From Pseudomonadota bacterium (lineage in GTDB: Bacteria > Pseudomonadota > Alphaproteobacteria > Rhizobiales > Tepidamorphaceae), in contig JAEWYT010000036.1 in NCBI GenBank assembly GCA_023458595.1, positions 1 through 64,000 of the forward strand: 64,000 nt of DNA. The letters are read 5' to 3'. The position numbers and the translations under genes were made by a program. The notes below the pieces were generated by a model that saw only the letters and a list, made by a program, of their open reading frames with translations, was not told the DNA's origin and searched no databases. Shown here piece by piece: positions 50,887-59,905 of the stretch (position 1 is the stretch's first letter; the number at the start of each line of letters is the position of its first letter).

Positions 50887-51372
50887 ATGCCGCGAATGCC
50901 AGGGAAAACCGGCTCGAAACGACGGACGGCGAAGGCCGGGCCGGATGTCACGGGCATTCCGCCGCGTCCCGGTGCCTATGTGCTGGCGATCCGCCTCTCC
51001 GCACCCGTGGAAATAACCGCCGGCGGCCTCCCGCCGGCAAGTCTCCTGCCCGGCTGGTACGCCTATGCCGGCTCGGCGCGCGGTCCGGGCGGCCTCGCCG
51101 CCCGTATCCGCCGGCACGTGTCGCCGGACAAGCGGCCGCGCTGGCATGTCGACGCGCTGACGCTTTCCGCCACGCAGGTCGTGGCGTTTGCCTTCCCCGA
51201 CGAGAGCGAATGCCGGCTGCTCGACCGACTTCTCGGGCTTCCCGGCGCTGCGGTTCCCCTGCCCGGCTTCGGCGCCAGCGACTGCGCCGCCTGCCCGGCG
51301 CATCTGGTGGCGTTGCCGAGGCGACCGCGGCTCGAGGCTCCGTGCCAGGCGATCGCTACGCGGGAGCCCTGA
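50887..51372 (+). CDS. DUF123 GIY-YIG-like nuclease-domain protein, 161 residues
   Basis: PPRPGAYVLAIRL, LLPGWYAYAGSARGPGGLAARIRRHV and GFGASDCAACPAHL define the DUF123 family, a GIY-YIG-like domain sometimes linked to endonuclease III. I chose ATG 50887; the frame is open from 50755. The presumed active-site tyrosines are those of the PGWYAYAGSA segment. It is a chromosomal gene next to attR. Confidence 0.8.
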   Translation: MPRMPGKTGSKRRTAKAGPDVTGIPPRPGAYVLAIRLSAPVEITAGGLPPASLLPGWYAYAGSARGPGGLAARIRRHVSPDKRPRWHVDALTLSATQVVAFAFPDESECRLLDRLLGLPGAAVPLPGFGASDCAACPAHLVALPRRPRLEAPCQAIATREP

Positions 51373-51386
51373 AGCGAGCGCCTGCC

Positions 51387-52967
51387 TTACGCCGTCCAGC
51401 GCGGCCCGGGCCGCATGGAATCCCCGGCGAGCCGGATCGGGAAGCGGCTGCGGATCTCCTCGTCGGTCTGCCGGTCGATATACTCGGGATAGTGACTCGA
51501 CAGCGTCCTGCGAACCCGCTCGCGGGCGACCTCGTGCACGTCCTTCGCCCCGTGCTCGCGCCAGACGTCGGGGCTCTGGCGGTTGGCGATCGCCGGATAG
51601 AGGTACTCGGTTTCCATCTTGGCGAGCGTCTCCGCGTGGCCAAGGAAGTGCCCCGGCCCGCCGAGCGCGACTTCGCGGATGATGTCGACGGCCAGCGTCT
51701 CCTCGCTCACCTCGATGCCGCGCAGGGTCCGCTGCACCACGCCGAGCATGTCGTTGTCGATGACGAGCGCCTCGAAGGAGACGCCGAGCAGGCTCGCCTG
51801 CATGCCGGCAGCTTCGGAGATGAAATTACCGCCGGCGAGCGCCACCGCCGTCGTGGTGATGCCCTTCTCGAAGCCCGACTGGTTGTCGGGCATCTTGGCG
51901 TCGCTCATGCCCGCCGCGACGCTCGACGGCAGGCCGTAGTGGCGGCCCATCTGGGCGACCGCGGCCATCAGCAGGCCCTGCTCCCCCGACCCGCCGGTGA
52001 AGGCCCCGGTCCTGAGATCGGAGACGAACGGCCAGGCGCCGAACATCATCGGCGCGCCCGGCCGCACGAAGTTGACGACGCACAGGCAGGCCAGCGTCTC
52101 GGCGAGCGACTGGACGAGCGCGCCGGCGAGCGTCACCGGCGCCGTCGCGCCGGCCTGGCCGGCGATAGCGATGTCGCCGATGAGACCGAGCCGCACGCCT
52201 TCGACCAGCGTCGTCAGGCTTTCCTCGGCGAACTTCAGCGGCGATACGACAGGGCAGCAGCCCGCGATCGAGCAGAACGGCTGTTTCACGAAGCGTCCTT
52301 CCCCGCCCATCACCGTGTCCATCAGCGCGATGACGGTTTTCAGGTTGCCGGCGCCGGAGATCGACATGCCCGATGTCTTCATGGTGCCCGCGGCAAGCGC
52401 GTAGGCGATCGAGACGTCCCGCTTCAGCGGGTCGGCGATGTCGGTCGCGACGCAGGTCTGTCCAAACTGGTGGATATGCTCGAGCGTGTCGACCAGCCGC
52501 GCGCAATCGTAGATGTCCAGAAGCGTCGAGGGCCGGTATTTTCGCGTTTCCGGATCGAAGATGGTGATCGCCTCGCCGCTTGTGGCGAAGTGCACCTTCC
52601 TGCCGCCGACACGCAGCTCGTGCTTGCCGTCGCGCGACATCATGACGATCTCGCGGGCGGCATTGGCGATCACGTCCTCGACGAGCGCCCGGGGGAACAG
52701 GAGGCGCCCCTGCGCGCTCTCCTCGCAGCCGTTGGCGAGCGCGAGGTCGCGGACGGGCCGCGTGGCGTCGGCCATGCCGATCGTTTCGAGCACCTCCAGG
52801 ACGGCGTCATGCACACGGTGGACGTCGTGCTCGCTGAGGGCGCGGTAGGTTCCACCCTCGAGGCCCGGGTGGACGGCCTTGCTGGCCTTCCTGCTCTTGC
52901 GCGCCGCGACCCGCGCGGCACGGCCGCCGCGGTGACCGGCGCCGACGGTCGGCTCGGGTGTCTGCAT
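51387..52967 (-). CDS. MttB-family methyltransferase (trimethylamine/betaine type), 526 residues
   Basis: Long TIM-barrel protein of the trimethylamine methyltransferase family: YRALSEHDVHRVHDAVLEVLE at the start, then GQTCVATDIADP, SISGAGNLKTV and GGPGHFLGHAETL near the end. There is no in-frame TAG, so it is the non-pyrrolysine type that demethylates betaine-like quaternary amines onto a corrinoid protein. ATG 52967 follows GGGGGGAACGACG. The corrinoid partner is not in this window. Confidence 0.8.
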   Translation of the reverse strand: MQTPEPTVGAGHRGGRAARVAARKSRKASKAVHPGLEGGTYRALSEHDVHRVHDAVLEVLETIGMADATRPVRDLALANGCEESAQGRLLFPRALVEDVIANAAREIVMMSRDGKHELRVGGRKVHFATSGEAITIFDPETRKYRPSTLLDIYDCARLVDTLEHIHQFGQTCVATDIADPLKRDVSIAYALAAGTMKTSGMSISGAGNLKTVIALMDTVMGGEGRFVKQPFCSIAGCCPVVSPLKFAEESLTTLVEGVRLGLIGDIAIAGQAGATAPVTLAGALVQSLAETLACLCVVNFVRPGAPMMFGAWPFVSDLRTGAFTGGSGEQGLLMAAVAQMGRHYGLPSSVAAGMSDAKMPDNQSGFEKGITTTAVALAGGNFISEAAGMQASLLGVSFEALVIDNDMLGVVQRTLRGIEVSEETLAVDIIREVALGGPGHFLGHAETLAKMETEYLYPAIANRQSPDVWREHGAKDVHEVARERVRRTLSSHYPEYIDRQTDEEIRSRFPIRLAGDSMRPGPRWTA

Positions 52968-53204
52968 CGTCGTTCCCCCCAATCTTGTCGCCGAAAAGCC
53001 GTCGGAAAACGGCACGGGCAAGACGAAAAAACTAGCAGAACCGGCATTTTCCGGGAAGTGCGGCAGGCGACCGCAACACTGCTACGGCCGCCCGGACCAC
53101 CCTCCCGGAACCGGCCGGGAGCACGTTCCCACTCGCGGAACTCCGTCCCCGGCCGCAGGAGCCCTACCCGGATCCCGTGGACCCGGGCACCGCCTGCGCG
53201 TCGT

Positions 53205-53813
53205 TCATTCCGCCCGTTTCATGCCGGTGATCATCGCCCTGGGGAGGCTTTCCTTGTGCACGAAGCTCGCCAGCACCACGCCGAGGATGTGCAGGATGAC
53301 GAGCACCAGCGTGATGTTGACCAGCACCTCGTGCGGCTCCTCGTAGGGAGAACGGTAGCGGTAGTGCTGTCCGGCAGCCTCCGCGGCGGCGCGCGCGGCG
53401 GCAACCTCCGGATTGCCGAACCAGGCGGCCAGCGGGCCGGCGTTGGCGATGTCGGCAAGCGTCATCATGCCGGTCACGCAGATGGCGGCGAGAAGGACCA
53501 GGAGAGCGACCGTCATCGCGCCGCCGGCCGGGCTGTGGCCGATGTAACGTGCCGACTTTCCGCGGATCAGGCCGCCCAGATAGCCGAATACCCTGCCGGG
53601 CCCGGTGACGAAATCGGAGAAGCGCGCATGCCGCGGCCCGACGAACCCCCAGACGACGCGCAGGAGCACCAGCGCGGCGACGATATAGCCGGACCAGACG
53701 TGCAGCGGCATCGGATCGCCCTCGGTCACATAGCCGATGACGAATCCGACGACGAGCAGCCAATGAACGATCCGCACGAGCGGATCCCAGACACGAACCA
53801 TTTGAGCGGCCAT
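53205..53813 (-). CDS. Cytochrome b561 family protein, about 202 residues
   Basis: Integral membrane di-heme electron carrier with four transmembrane helices. Haem-ligand histidines are seen in VRIVHWLLVVG (about residue 16), PLHVWSGYI and NITLVLVILHILGVVLAS. Two starts are possible: GTG 53822 or ATG 53813. The latter has GGAATAC just upstream. It probably passes quinol electrons to a periplasmic c-type or b-type partner, not encoded nearby. Confidence 0.8.
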   Translation of the reverse strand: MAAQMVRVWDPLVRIVHWLLVVGFVIGYVTEGDPMPLHVWSGYIVAALVLLRVVWGFVGPRHARFSDFVTGPGRVFGYLGGLIRGKSARYIGHSPAGGAMTVALLVLLAAICVTGMMTLADIANAGPLAAWFGNPEVAAARAAAEAAGQHYRYRSPYEEPHEVLVNITLVLVILHILGVVLASFVHKESLPRAMITGMKRAE

Positions 53814-53917
53814 GTATTCCACATCCTGTTCCAGTCGAAACCCCCGTGCCTGAAGGATATCCCCCGGACAACCGCTGCACAGTGACCTGGCTCAAAGGAA
53901 AGTGTCTCAGAATGTAA

Positions 53918-53943
53918 GAAAGGGGGCGAAACGCCCCCTTTCG
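53918..53943. terminator. Terminator of leuA
   Basis: AAAGGGGGCG / CGCCCCCTTT stem with an AAA loop, and on the minus strand a TTCTTAC tail. It lies 28 bp after the leuA stop and could serve both strands. Confidence 0.7.
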
Positions 53944-53970
53944 ATACAAGCTTCCCGAACGGCTCGGCGC

Positions 53971-55545
53971 TCAGCTGGCGGCTTGCGCGTGCAGCCGGTC
54001 GCGTTTCGCGAGGAACTTGCTCAGCGCATGCACATAGGCGCGTGCGGACGCCGTCAGCGTATCCGGATCGGCGCCGCGACCGGAAAACTCGCGGCCCTCG
54101 TGCTCGAGCCGGACGGAGACCTCGGCCTGCGCGTCTGTGCCTTCGGTGACGGCCTGCACCTGGTAGAGCGCGAGCTTCGCGTGATGAGGCACCAGCGCGT
54201 GGATCGCGTTGAAGATCGCGTCGACCGGTCCGTTGCCGGTCGCCTCGCGGGTGTGTTTCTGGCCGTCGATCTCCAGCGTCAGCGTCGCCTTCTGCGGCCC
54301 GCCGGTGCCCGCGATCACGGTCAGCGCGGCGACCTTGATGCGGTCCCGCGCGTTGCCGATCTCCTCGTCCACCAGCGCTTCGATGTCCTCGTCGTAGACG
54401 TGCTTCTTGCGGTCGGCGAGATCCTTGAAGCGCTTGAAGGCGTCCTGGAAGGCGTTGTCGCCGAGATCGTAGCCCAATTCCTTGAGCTTCTCCTGGAAGG
54501 CGTGGCGACCGGAATGCTTGCCCATGACCAGCGAGGTCGCCTTAACGCCGACGGACTCCGGCGTCATGATCTCGTAGGTCTGGGTATGCTTCAGCATGCC
54601 GTCCTGATGAATGCCGGATTCGTGCGCGAAGGCGTTCCGGCCGACGATCGCCTTGTTGTACTGCACCGGGAACGAGGTGACGGCCGCGACGAGCTTGGAC
54701 GCGCGGGTCAGCATGGTCGCATCGATTCCCGTCGAATAGGGAAGCACGTCGCGGCGGGTGTTGATCGCCATGACGATCTCTTCCAGCGCCGCGTTGCCGG
54801 CCCTCTCGCCGATACCATTGATCGTGCACTCGATCTGCCGCGCACCGCCCTTCACCCCCGCCAGCGAGTTGGCGACGGCCATGCCGAGGTCGTTGTGGCA
54901 ATGGACCGAGAACACCGCCTTGTCGGAGTTCGGCACCGTCTCCCGCACCTTGCGGAACAGTTCCATGTACTCCTCGGGCGTCGTGTAGCCGACCGTATCG
55001 GGGATGTTGATGGTGGTGGCGCCGGCCTTGATCGCGCCTTCCACGCAGCGGCACAGGAACTCGAACTCGGTACGTGTGCCGTCCTCGGCGCTCCATTCGA
55101 CGTCGTCGACATGGCCGCGCGCCCGGCCCACCGAGCCGATCACCGCCTCCAGCACCGCGTCCGGCTGCATCTGCAGCTTGTGCTTCATGTGGATCGGCGA
55201 GGTGGAGATGAAGGTGTGGATGCGCGGCCGGGCGGCAACCCTCACGGCCTCCGCGCAACGGTCGATGTCCTTGAAGGCGGCGCGTGACAGGCCGGCGATC
55301 ACCGACCGCTTGGAGCGCCGGGCGATCTCCTGGACGCTCTCGAAGTCGCCCTGGCTGGCGATCGGGAAGCCCGCCTCGATGATGTCGACGCCCATGTCGT
55401 CGAGGAGCTCGGCCACCTCCAGCTTCTCCTCGAAGGTCATCGAGGCGCCGGGACACTGCTCGCCGTCGCGCAACGTGGTGTCGAAGATGACGACGCGTTC
55501 GCTCGTAGAGGGCGATACGCCGCCGTTCGTGGTTTCCGTGGTCAT
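53971..55545 (-). CDS. leuA: 2-isopropylmalate synthase
   Basis: First enzyme of leucine synthesis, condensing acetyl-CoA with 2-oxoisovalerate. DTTLRDGEQCPGASM and HCHNDLGMAVANSLAGV hold the metal and catalytic residues, and the C-terminal LeuA dimer domain (about residues 385-515) provides leucine feedback. The 524-residue length is normal. A leader peptide with a leucine run lies upstream. Confidence 0.93.
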   Translation of the reverse strand: MTTETTNGGVSPSTSERVVIFDTTLRDGEQCPGASMTFEEKLEVAELLDDMGVDIIEAGFPIASQGDFESVQEIARRSKRSVIAGLSRAAFKDIDRCAEAVRVAARPRIHTFISTSPIHMKHKLQMQPDAVLEAVIGSVGRARGHVDDVEWSAEDGTRTEFEFLCRCVEGAIKAGATTINIPDTVGYTTPEEYMELFRKVRETVPNSDKAVFSVHCHNDLGMAVANSLAGVKGGARQIECTINGIGERAGNAALEEIVMAINTRRDVLPYSTGIDATMLTRASKLVAAVTSFPVQYNKAIVGRNAFAHESGIHQDGMLKHTQTYEIMTPESVGVKATSLVMGKHSGRHAFQEKLKELGYDLGDNAFQDAFKRFKDLADRKKHVYDEDIEALVDEEIGNARDRIKVAALTVIAGTGGPQKATLTLEIDGQKHTREATGNGPVDAIFNAIHALVPHHAKLALYQVQAVTEGTDAQAEVSVRLEHEGREFSGRGADPDTLTASARAYVHALSKFLAKRDRLHAQAAS

Positions 55546-55570
55546 TGTCCTAAAGTCCTTCTCGAAACTC

Positions 55571-55757
55571 TGGCCCTGCGGGGGCCGGTGCGCTTGTTAC
55601 CGGTATCGCTCCCCTGAGTGCCTGCCCGCGCGTGCGGGCCCGCCGGCTCTCAGGGGCCGGTAAGGAGAAGGAGCGCGATAAGGTCGCGGGGAGACGGGCA
55701 CGCGTCGGCGCGGAGCGTTTTCGCCCCGTTCAAGCCGATATCGTCCCGAATGCACAT
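55571..55757 (-). promoter_or_regulatory. leuA attenuator with leucine leader peptide
   Basis: Mutually exclusive stems are visible downstream of the leader-peptide frame: CCCCTGAG/CTCAGGGG (55611-55618 with 55649-55656) enclosing GCCCGC/GCGGGC (55624-55639), and a further GGCCC/GGGCC stem (55572-55586). The first pairing includes the leader stop region, so a ribosome stalled at the leucine codons would block it. No U-run follows the last stem. Confidence 0.6.
55650..55757 (-). CDS. leuA leader peptide, 35 residues
   Basis: MCIRDDIGLNGAKTLRADAC followed by a segment that ends DLIALLLLTGP and TGA. Five leucines and one isoleucine in eight codons near the 3' end are typical of ribosome-mediated attenuation of leu genes. 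The frame ends about 100 bp before leuA. Confidence 0.65.
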   Translation of the reverse strand: MCIRDDIGLNGAKTLRADACPSPRDLIALLLLTGP

Positions 55758-56034
55758 TACGCGAAGCCTTGTCGTTCCCGCCGTTCAGGCAATGGTGCGT
55801 CCGGCGGGTTAAGGATTGCTTTCGCATTCACCCGCCAAGCGACGCCTTATGTAGCCGACACGATTGCCGCAGGCAAGCATCTCCGCATTCTCCCGGGTCC
55901 CGGCCCCGAAGAAACGGCATTTCGACGTTGGAATGGCTTAGTTCCGCCCGCCCGGCGACATGCCGGCGACGCCTGACGGGCCGGGCGCCGTCTCACGCGG
56001 TCCGGTGCGTTGGGCCCCTGTCCTCGTCCCGCCG

Positions 56035-56454
56035 CTACCCGAAGGCGATCACCGCGAAGACGATCGCCAGCCAGCTCGTGATCATCGGCCACGGACCGAG
56101 GCGGGCGAGATTGGCGGCGGCCGCGGCGACACCGCGGCGCGCCCGGCGCATCTCGAAACGGATCGCGGCGACGGCCAGCGTCAGCGCCACGACGAAGACC
56201 ATCTTCACCGAGAACGCCCAGCCGAAGGTGGAGAAGCCGCCGTATTTCACCCAGACGAGCGCCAGACCCGTAAGCCACAGGAGAGCGAGCGAGGCAACGG
56301 CGAAATCGCTGATCATCGGGGGAAGCTGCCGCAGGACGGCCGCCTCTTCCGGCGGCCGGGACGCGATCCTGCGCAGGATCAGGAACGAGACAAAGGCTCC
56401 GCCGGCGCCGGCCACGAAGCTCAGGTAGTGGACGATCAGGAGCGCCGTCGTCAT
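56035..56454 (-). CDS. Four-helix membrane protein (CopD/DUF2269-like), 139 residues
   Basis: Four predicted transmembrane helices (about residues 5-25, 48-67, 78-98 and 118-138). LIVHYLSFVAGAGGAFVSFL carries an early histidine. The second ATG (56454) is preferred because AGGAG lies 6 bases upstream; ATG 56460 is possible. It is coupled to the upstream PhzF gene (15 bp). Its activity is not known. Confidence 0.6.
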   Translation of the reverse strand: MTTALLIVHYLSFVAGAGGAFVSFLILRRIASRPPEEAAVLRQLPPMISDFAVASLALLWLTGLALVWVKYGGFSTFGWAFSVKMVFVVALTLAVAAIRFEMRRARRGVAAAAANLARLGPWPMITSWLAIVFAVIAFG

Positions 56455-56469
56455 CGGCATCTCCTTTCC

Positions 56470-57372
56470 TCAGACGTCGATCGTTCCTTCCGATACCACG
56501 ACCGCGCCGCCGCCGATACGCACTGCGTGCAGGTCGCCCTGCACGTCGATCTCGAGCTCGACGAGGCTCGGCCGACCCATGAAATGGCCCTGCTCGATGC
56601 GGTAGCGGTGCGTGCCGCCCGGCGGCTGGTCGAAATGCTTGACGACGCCGGCGAACGCGGCAACCGCCCCGCCGGTCGCCGGATCCTCCTCGAGGCCGAG
56701 GCCGGGAGCGAACATGCGCGCGTGGAAATCGTTCCCGTTCGAGAACGTCTCGCGCGTGTAGAGATAGACCGCGCCGGAGACGAAGGCCTTGGCGAACACG
56801 CGCCGGTCGGCGCGGCAGCGCTTCAGGACCGCCAGGTCGCGCACCGGCACGAAATCGAACTCGATGCCCGCCGACCAGCGGCTCGGCTTGTGGTTCTCGA
56901 AACCAATCTCCGACGGCACCAGACCGAGAGCCGCGGCGGCGAGTTCCGTGTCGATCTTCGACTCGAGCGGCTCGGGCTTCTTGGGAATGTCGAATTCCGC
57001 GAAGGCCGTCGTGCCTTTCAGCACGACGCCGATCCGCACGGTACCGATCTTCTCCTCGATCACGACGATACCGTCCTGCTCCTTGCCCTTTTCCGGCGAG
57101 CCCCAGCGCTTGCGGGCGAGCATGATCGCCGTCCCAACGGTCGGATGGCCCGCGAAGGGGAGCTCGGTGCCGGGCGTGAAGATGCGCACCCTGGCCGTGT
57201 GCGCCGGGTTTTCCGGCGGCAGCACGAACACGGTTTCCGACAGGTTGAACTCCCTGGCGATCTTCTGCATCGCCTCCCCGTCGAGGCCGTCGCAATCGTG
57301 AAGAACGGCGAGCGGATTGCCGCTCAGCGGCGCATCGGTGAAAACGTCGAGGACATTGTAGGCGCGTTTCAC
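56470..57372 (-). CDS. PhzF-family isomerase, 300 residues
   Basis: Start GTG 57372. NVLDVFTDAPLSGNPLAVLH and IFTPGTELPFAGHPTVGTA are PhzF hallmarks, as is EEDPATGGAVAAFAGV in the second half. It has the diaminopimelate-epimerase-like fold. A catalytic glutamate is in LSETVFVLP. The physiological substrate is unknown. The next gene encodes a membrane protein. Confidence 0.85.
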   Translation of the reverse strand: MKRAYNVLDVFTDAPLSGNPLAVLHDCDGLDGEAMQKIAREFNLSETVFVLPPENPAHTARVRIFTPGTELPFAGHPTVGTAIMLARKRWGSPEKGKEQDGIVVIEEKIGTVRIGVVLKGTTAFAEFDIPKKPEPLESKIDTELAAAALGLVPSEIGFENHKPSRWSAGIEFDFVPVRDLAVLKRCRADRRVFAKAFVSGAVYLYTRETFSNGNDFHARMFAPGLGLEEDPATGGAVAAFAGVVKHFDQPPGGTHRYRIEQGHFMGRPSLVELEIDVQGDLHAVRIGGGAVVVSEGTIDV

Positions 57373-57452
57373 GGGATCGGGCTCTCGGAATTGTCGGAAC
57401 GGCGGGAGCCGCCCTTTACCACGAACGCGGCCGTTCCGGTAGGCGTGGACCG

Positions 57453-57917
57453 TCAATCGAGCCGCTTGACCAGCCGCGGCAGCACGCGGCCCCGAATGGA
57501 GCCCGACGGCGCCTCCCCGACCCTCACGGCGCCCATTTTCCGGTAGAAGCCCTCGGCGTAAGGGTCGGAATCGACTCCGATTTCGTCGTGCCCGTTCGAG
57601 CGCGCGATCTCCTCCGCCTTCGCCCACAGCGCCCGGCCGACGCCCCGGCCCATCGTGGACGGATCGACGAAACACAGAAAGACTTCCGCCCGATCCGCCT
57701 CGAACTGCACCTCGACCACCCCCGCCACGCTTCCGCCCGCGTCGGCGATCCAGATCTCACCGGTCTCGATGCGCCAAGGCTGCACGGTCAGCTCCGGCCG
57801 ACAGGCCTCCATGAAGGCCTCGTCGTAGCCCCAATGCGCCTTCGAGCGCATGACGAACTCCGTGAGTGCGGGCGCTTCGTCGGGGCGGGCGCGGCGGATA
57901 CGGATGTCGTCGCTCAT
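57453..57917 (-). CDS. GNAT acetyltransferase, 154 residues
   Basis: IRIRRARPDEAPALTEFVMRS opens the fold, VEVQFEADRAEVFLCFVDPS is the central strand, and TMGRGVGRALWAKAEEIAR is motif A, the acetyl-CoA binding loop. YAEGFYRKMGAVRVGE is the C-terminal signature. The substrate is unknown. Confidence 0.85.
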   Translation of the reverse strand: MSDDIRIRRARPDEAPALTEFVMRSKAHWGYDEAFMEACRPELTVQPWRIETGEIWIADAGGSVAGVVEVQFEADRAEVFLCFVDPSTMGRGVGRALWAKAEEIARSNGHDEIGVDSDPYAEGFYRKMGAVRVGEAPSGSIRGRVLPRLVKRLD

Positions 57918-57986
57918 GGACGGGAAGATAGGGCGCCGCTTCGGGAAAATCCTCCCGCGGCGCCCCGTGGCCCGTCGACCGCTTGC

Positions 57987-59012
57987 CTACATCTTCGCGG
58001 CGTTCTCGACGAAGGTCGGATCGAAGGTCTTGTCGACATCGATATCGGCCTTGGCGATCTCCTCGTCGAAAGAGAGCAGCTCCATCGCCGCCTTCTTGCC
58101 CTCGGCGCTGACCATGCCGGTGCGCGAATAGGTCGGCAGCGAGTTCTTCGCCGCCTCCGTGTAGAGCGCCTTGTCGTTGAGGTAGTAGTCCTCCGGCACC
58201 GTCGCCACGACATCCTCCGGCGTCGCCGTCTCCAGCCACTTGATCGCCTTGTAGAGGGCGTTCACAAGCGCCTGCGTGGTGTTCGGATTGGCCTCGACGA
58301 ACTCGCGCTTGGTGTAGAGCACCGCGGCAGGCACGTCGTCGGTGCCGAAGATGCCCTTGGTGCCCTCCTCCGTGCGGCTGTCGGCGAGCACGAAGACGTC
58401 GCCGGCCTGGGTGAGCGCGGAGATCGCCGGATCGAGGTTGACCATCGCGTCGACCTCCTTGTTCTTGATCGCCGCGATCGCGGTGCCGCCGCTGCCCACC
58501 CCGATCACCGATATCTCGTCGGGCTTCACGCCATCCCTGGCGAGCAGGTAGTTGACGAAGTTGTTTGTCGAGGAGCCCGGCGCCGTGACGCCCACCTTCA
58601 TACCCTTCAGGTCGCCCGGCGTCTTGACCGTGTCCTTCAGGTCCTCGCGCACCACGAGCACCATGCCCGGCAGGCGGCCGAGCTCGATGACGGCCTCGAT
58701 GTCCTGGCCCTTGGTCTGCATGCGCACGGTGTGCTCGTAGGCGCCCGTGACCACGTCGGCCGAGCCGCCGACCAGCGCCTGCAGGCTCTTCGAGCCGCCC
58801 TTGAAGTCGCTGATCGTGACGTTGAGGCCCTCGTCGGCGAAGAAGCCCTTCTGCTCGGCGATGGTCAGCGGCAGATAGTAGAGCAGCGGCTTGCCGCCGA
58901 CGCCGAGCTGGACGTCCTTCTTCTCCGGTTCCGCCGCGCCGGCGACGCCCGCGGCCACCACGACGGCCGCCGCCATCGCCGCTATCGAGCCGAAAAACCG
59001 CAATCCTTTCAT
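57987..59012 (-). CDS. ABC transporter substrate-binding protein, SsuA/THI5-like
   Basis: 341 residues with a signal peptide (about 1-26). GKPLLYYLPLTIAEQKGFFADEGL and GGSKSLQALVGGSADVVTG are typical of the NMT1/SsuA family, which binds small anions or heterocycles such as sulfonates, taurine, nitrate or thiamine precursors. It is followed by a permease and ATPase gene in the same operon. The identity of the ligand cannot be read from sequence. Confidence 0.87.
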   Translation of the reverse strand: MKGLRFFGSIAAMAAAVVVAAGVAGAAEPEKKDVQLGVGGKPLLYYLPLTIAEQKGFFADEGLNVTISDFKGGSKSLQALVGGSADVVTGAYEHTVRMQTKGQDIEAVIELGRLPGMVLVVREDLKDTVKTPGDLKGMKVGVTAPGSSTNNFVNYLLARDGVKPDEISVIGVGSGGTAIAAIKNKEVDAMVNLDPAISALTQAGDVFVLADSRTEEGTKGIFGTDDVPAAVLYTKREFVEANPNTTQALVNALYKAIKWLETATPEDVVATVPEDYYLNDKALYTEAAKNSLPTYSRTGMVSAEGKKAAMELLSFDEEIAKADIDVDKTFDPTFVENAAKM

Positions 59013-59092
59013 GGCACTTCCTCCGTTGCTTGAATCAGTCTTCCAGACTGTTGAATCAGAACCTCAAGTCGTTGGATCGACGTCTCGCCCCC

Positions 59093-59905
59093 TCACCCCT
59101 GCGCCGTCTCGACCGATTGCGTAGGCCGCCAGACGAGCAGGCGCTTCTCGATGACGCTGACGACGGCGTCGATGACGATGACGAACAGGGCGAGCACCAG
59201 CATGCCGGCGAACACGCCGGTGACGTCGAACACGCCCTCGGCCTGGGCGATGCGGTAGCCGAGCCCCGCCGCAGAGCCGAGATACTCGCCGACCACCGCG
59301 CCGACCAGGGCGAAGCCGACGGCCGTGTGCAGGCTCGAGAACACCCAGCTCATCGCCGACGGCAGTAGCACGTGGCGCATCAGCTGGCGGTCGTTCATGC
59401 CGAGCATCCGCGCGTTGGCGAGCACCGTCGGGCTCACCTCGCGCACGCCCTGGTAGACGTTGAAGAAGACGATGAAGAAGACGAGCGTCACCCCGAGCGC
59501 CACCTTCGACCATATGCCGAGGCCGAACCACAGGGCGAAGATCGGCGCGAGCACCACGCGCGGCAAGGCGTTTGCCATCTTCACGTAAGGATCGAACACG
59601 GCCGCCAGCAGATCGCGGCGGGCGAACCAGAAGCCGATGACGACGCCCGACACCGCGCCGATGACGAAGGCGAGGATCGTCTCTTCCAGCGTTATCCAGA
59701 GGTGCTTCCAGATGACGCCGGAGGCGAAGTCCTTGTAGACGCGTGAAAGCACGTCGACCGGCGTCGAGAAGAAGAACGGATCGAGGAGCGGCTTCTTGCC
59801 GACCGGCACGGTCGTCAGCACGTGCCACAGCAGCAGCCCGCCGATCGCGACGAGGATCTGGAGGATCAGGATGCGATTGAAGGTGCCGCTAGCCCTGGTC
59901 GCCAT
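59093..59905 (-). CDS. ABC transporter permease, 270 residues
   Basis: Six predicted transmembrane helices. The EAA-type motif is seen around ANARMLGMNDRQLMRHVLLPSAM (cytosolic coupling loop). ATG 59905 is used; it lies 17 bp inside the end of the ATPase gene. It belongs to the same importer as its neighbours. Confidence 0.88.
   Translation of the reverse strand: MATRASGTFNRILILQILVAIGGLLLWHVLTTVPVGKKPLLDPFFFSTPVDVLSRVYKDFASGVIWKHLWITLEETILAFVIGAVSGVVIGFWFARRDLLAAVFDPYVKMANALPRVVLAPIFALWFGLGIWSKVALGVTLVFFIVFFNVYQGVREVSPTVLANARMLGMNDRQLMRHVLLPSAMSWVFSSLHTAVGFALVGAVVGEYLGSAAGLGYRIAQAEGVFDVTGVFAGMLVLALFVIVIDAVVSVIEKRLLVWRPTQSVETAQG

Noticed and set aside
51387..52967. Pyrrolysine-containing MttB
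   Set aside because: The frame has no internal TAG codon and no pyl genes are present.
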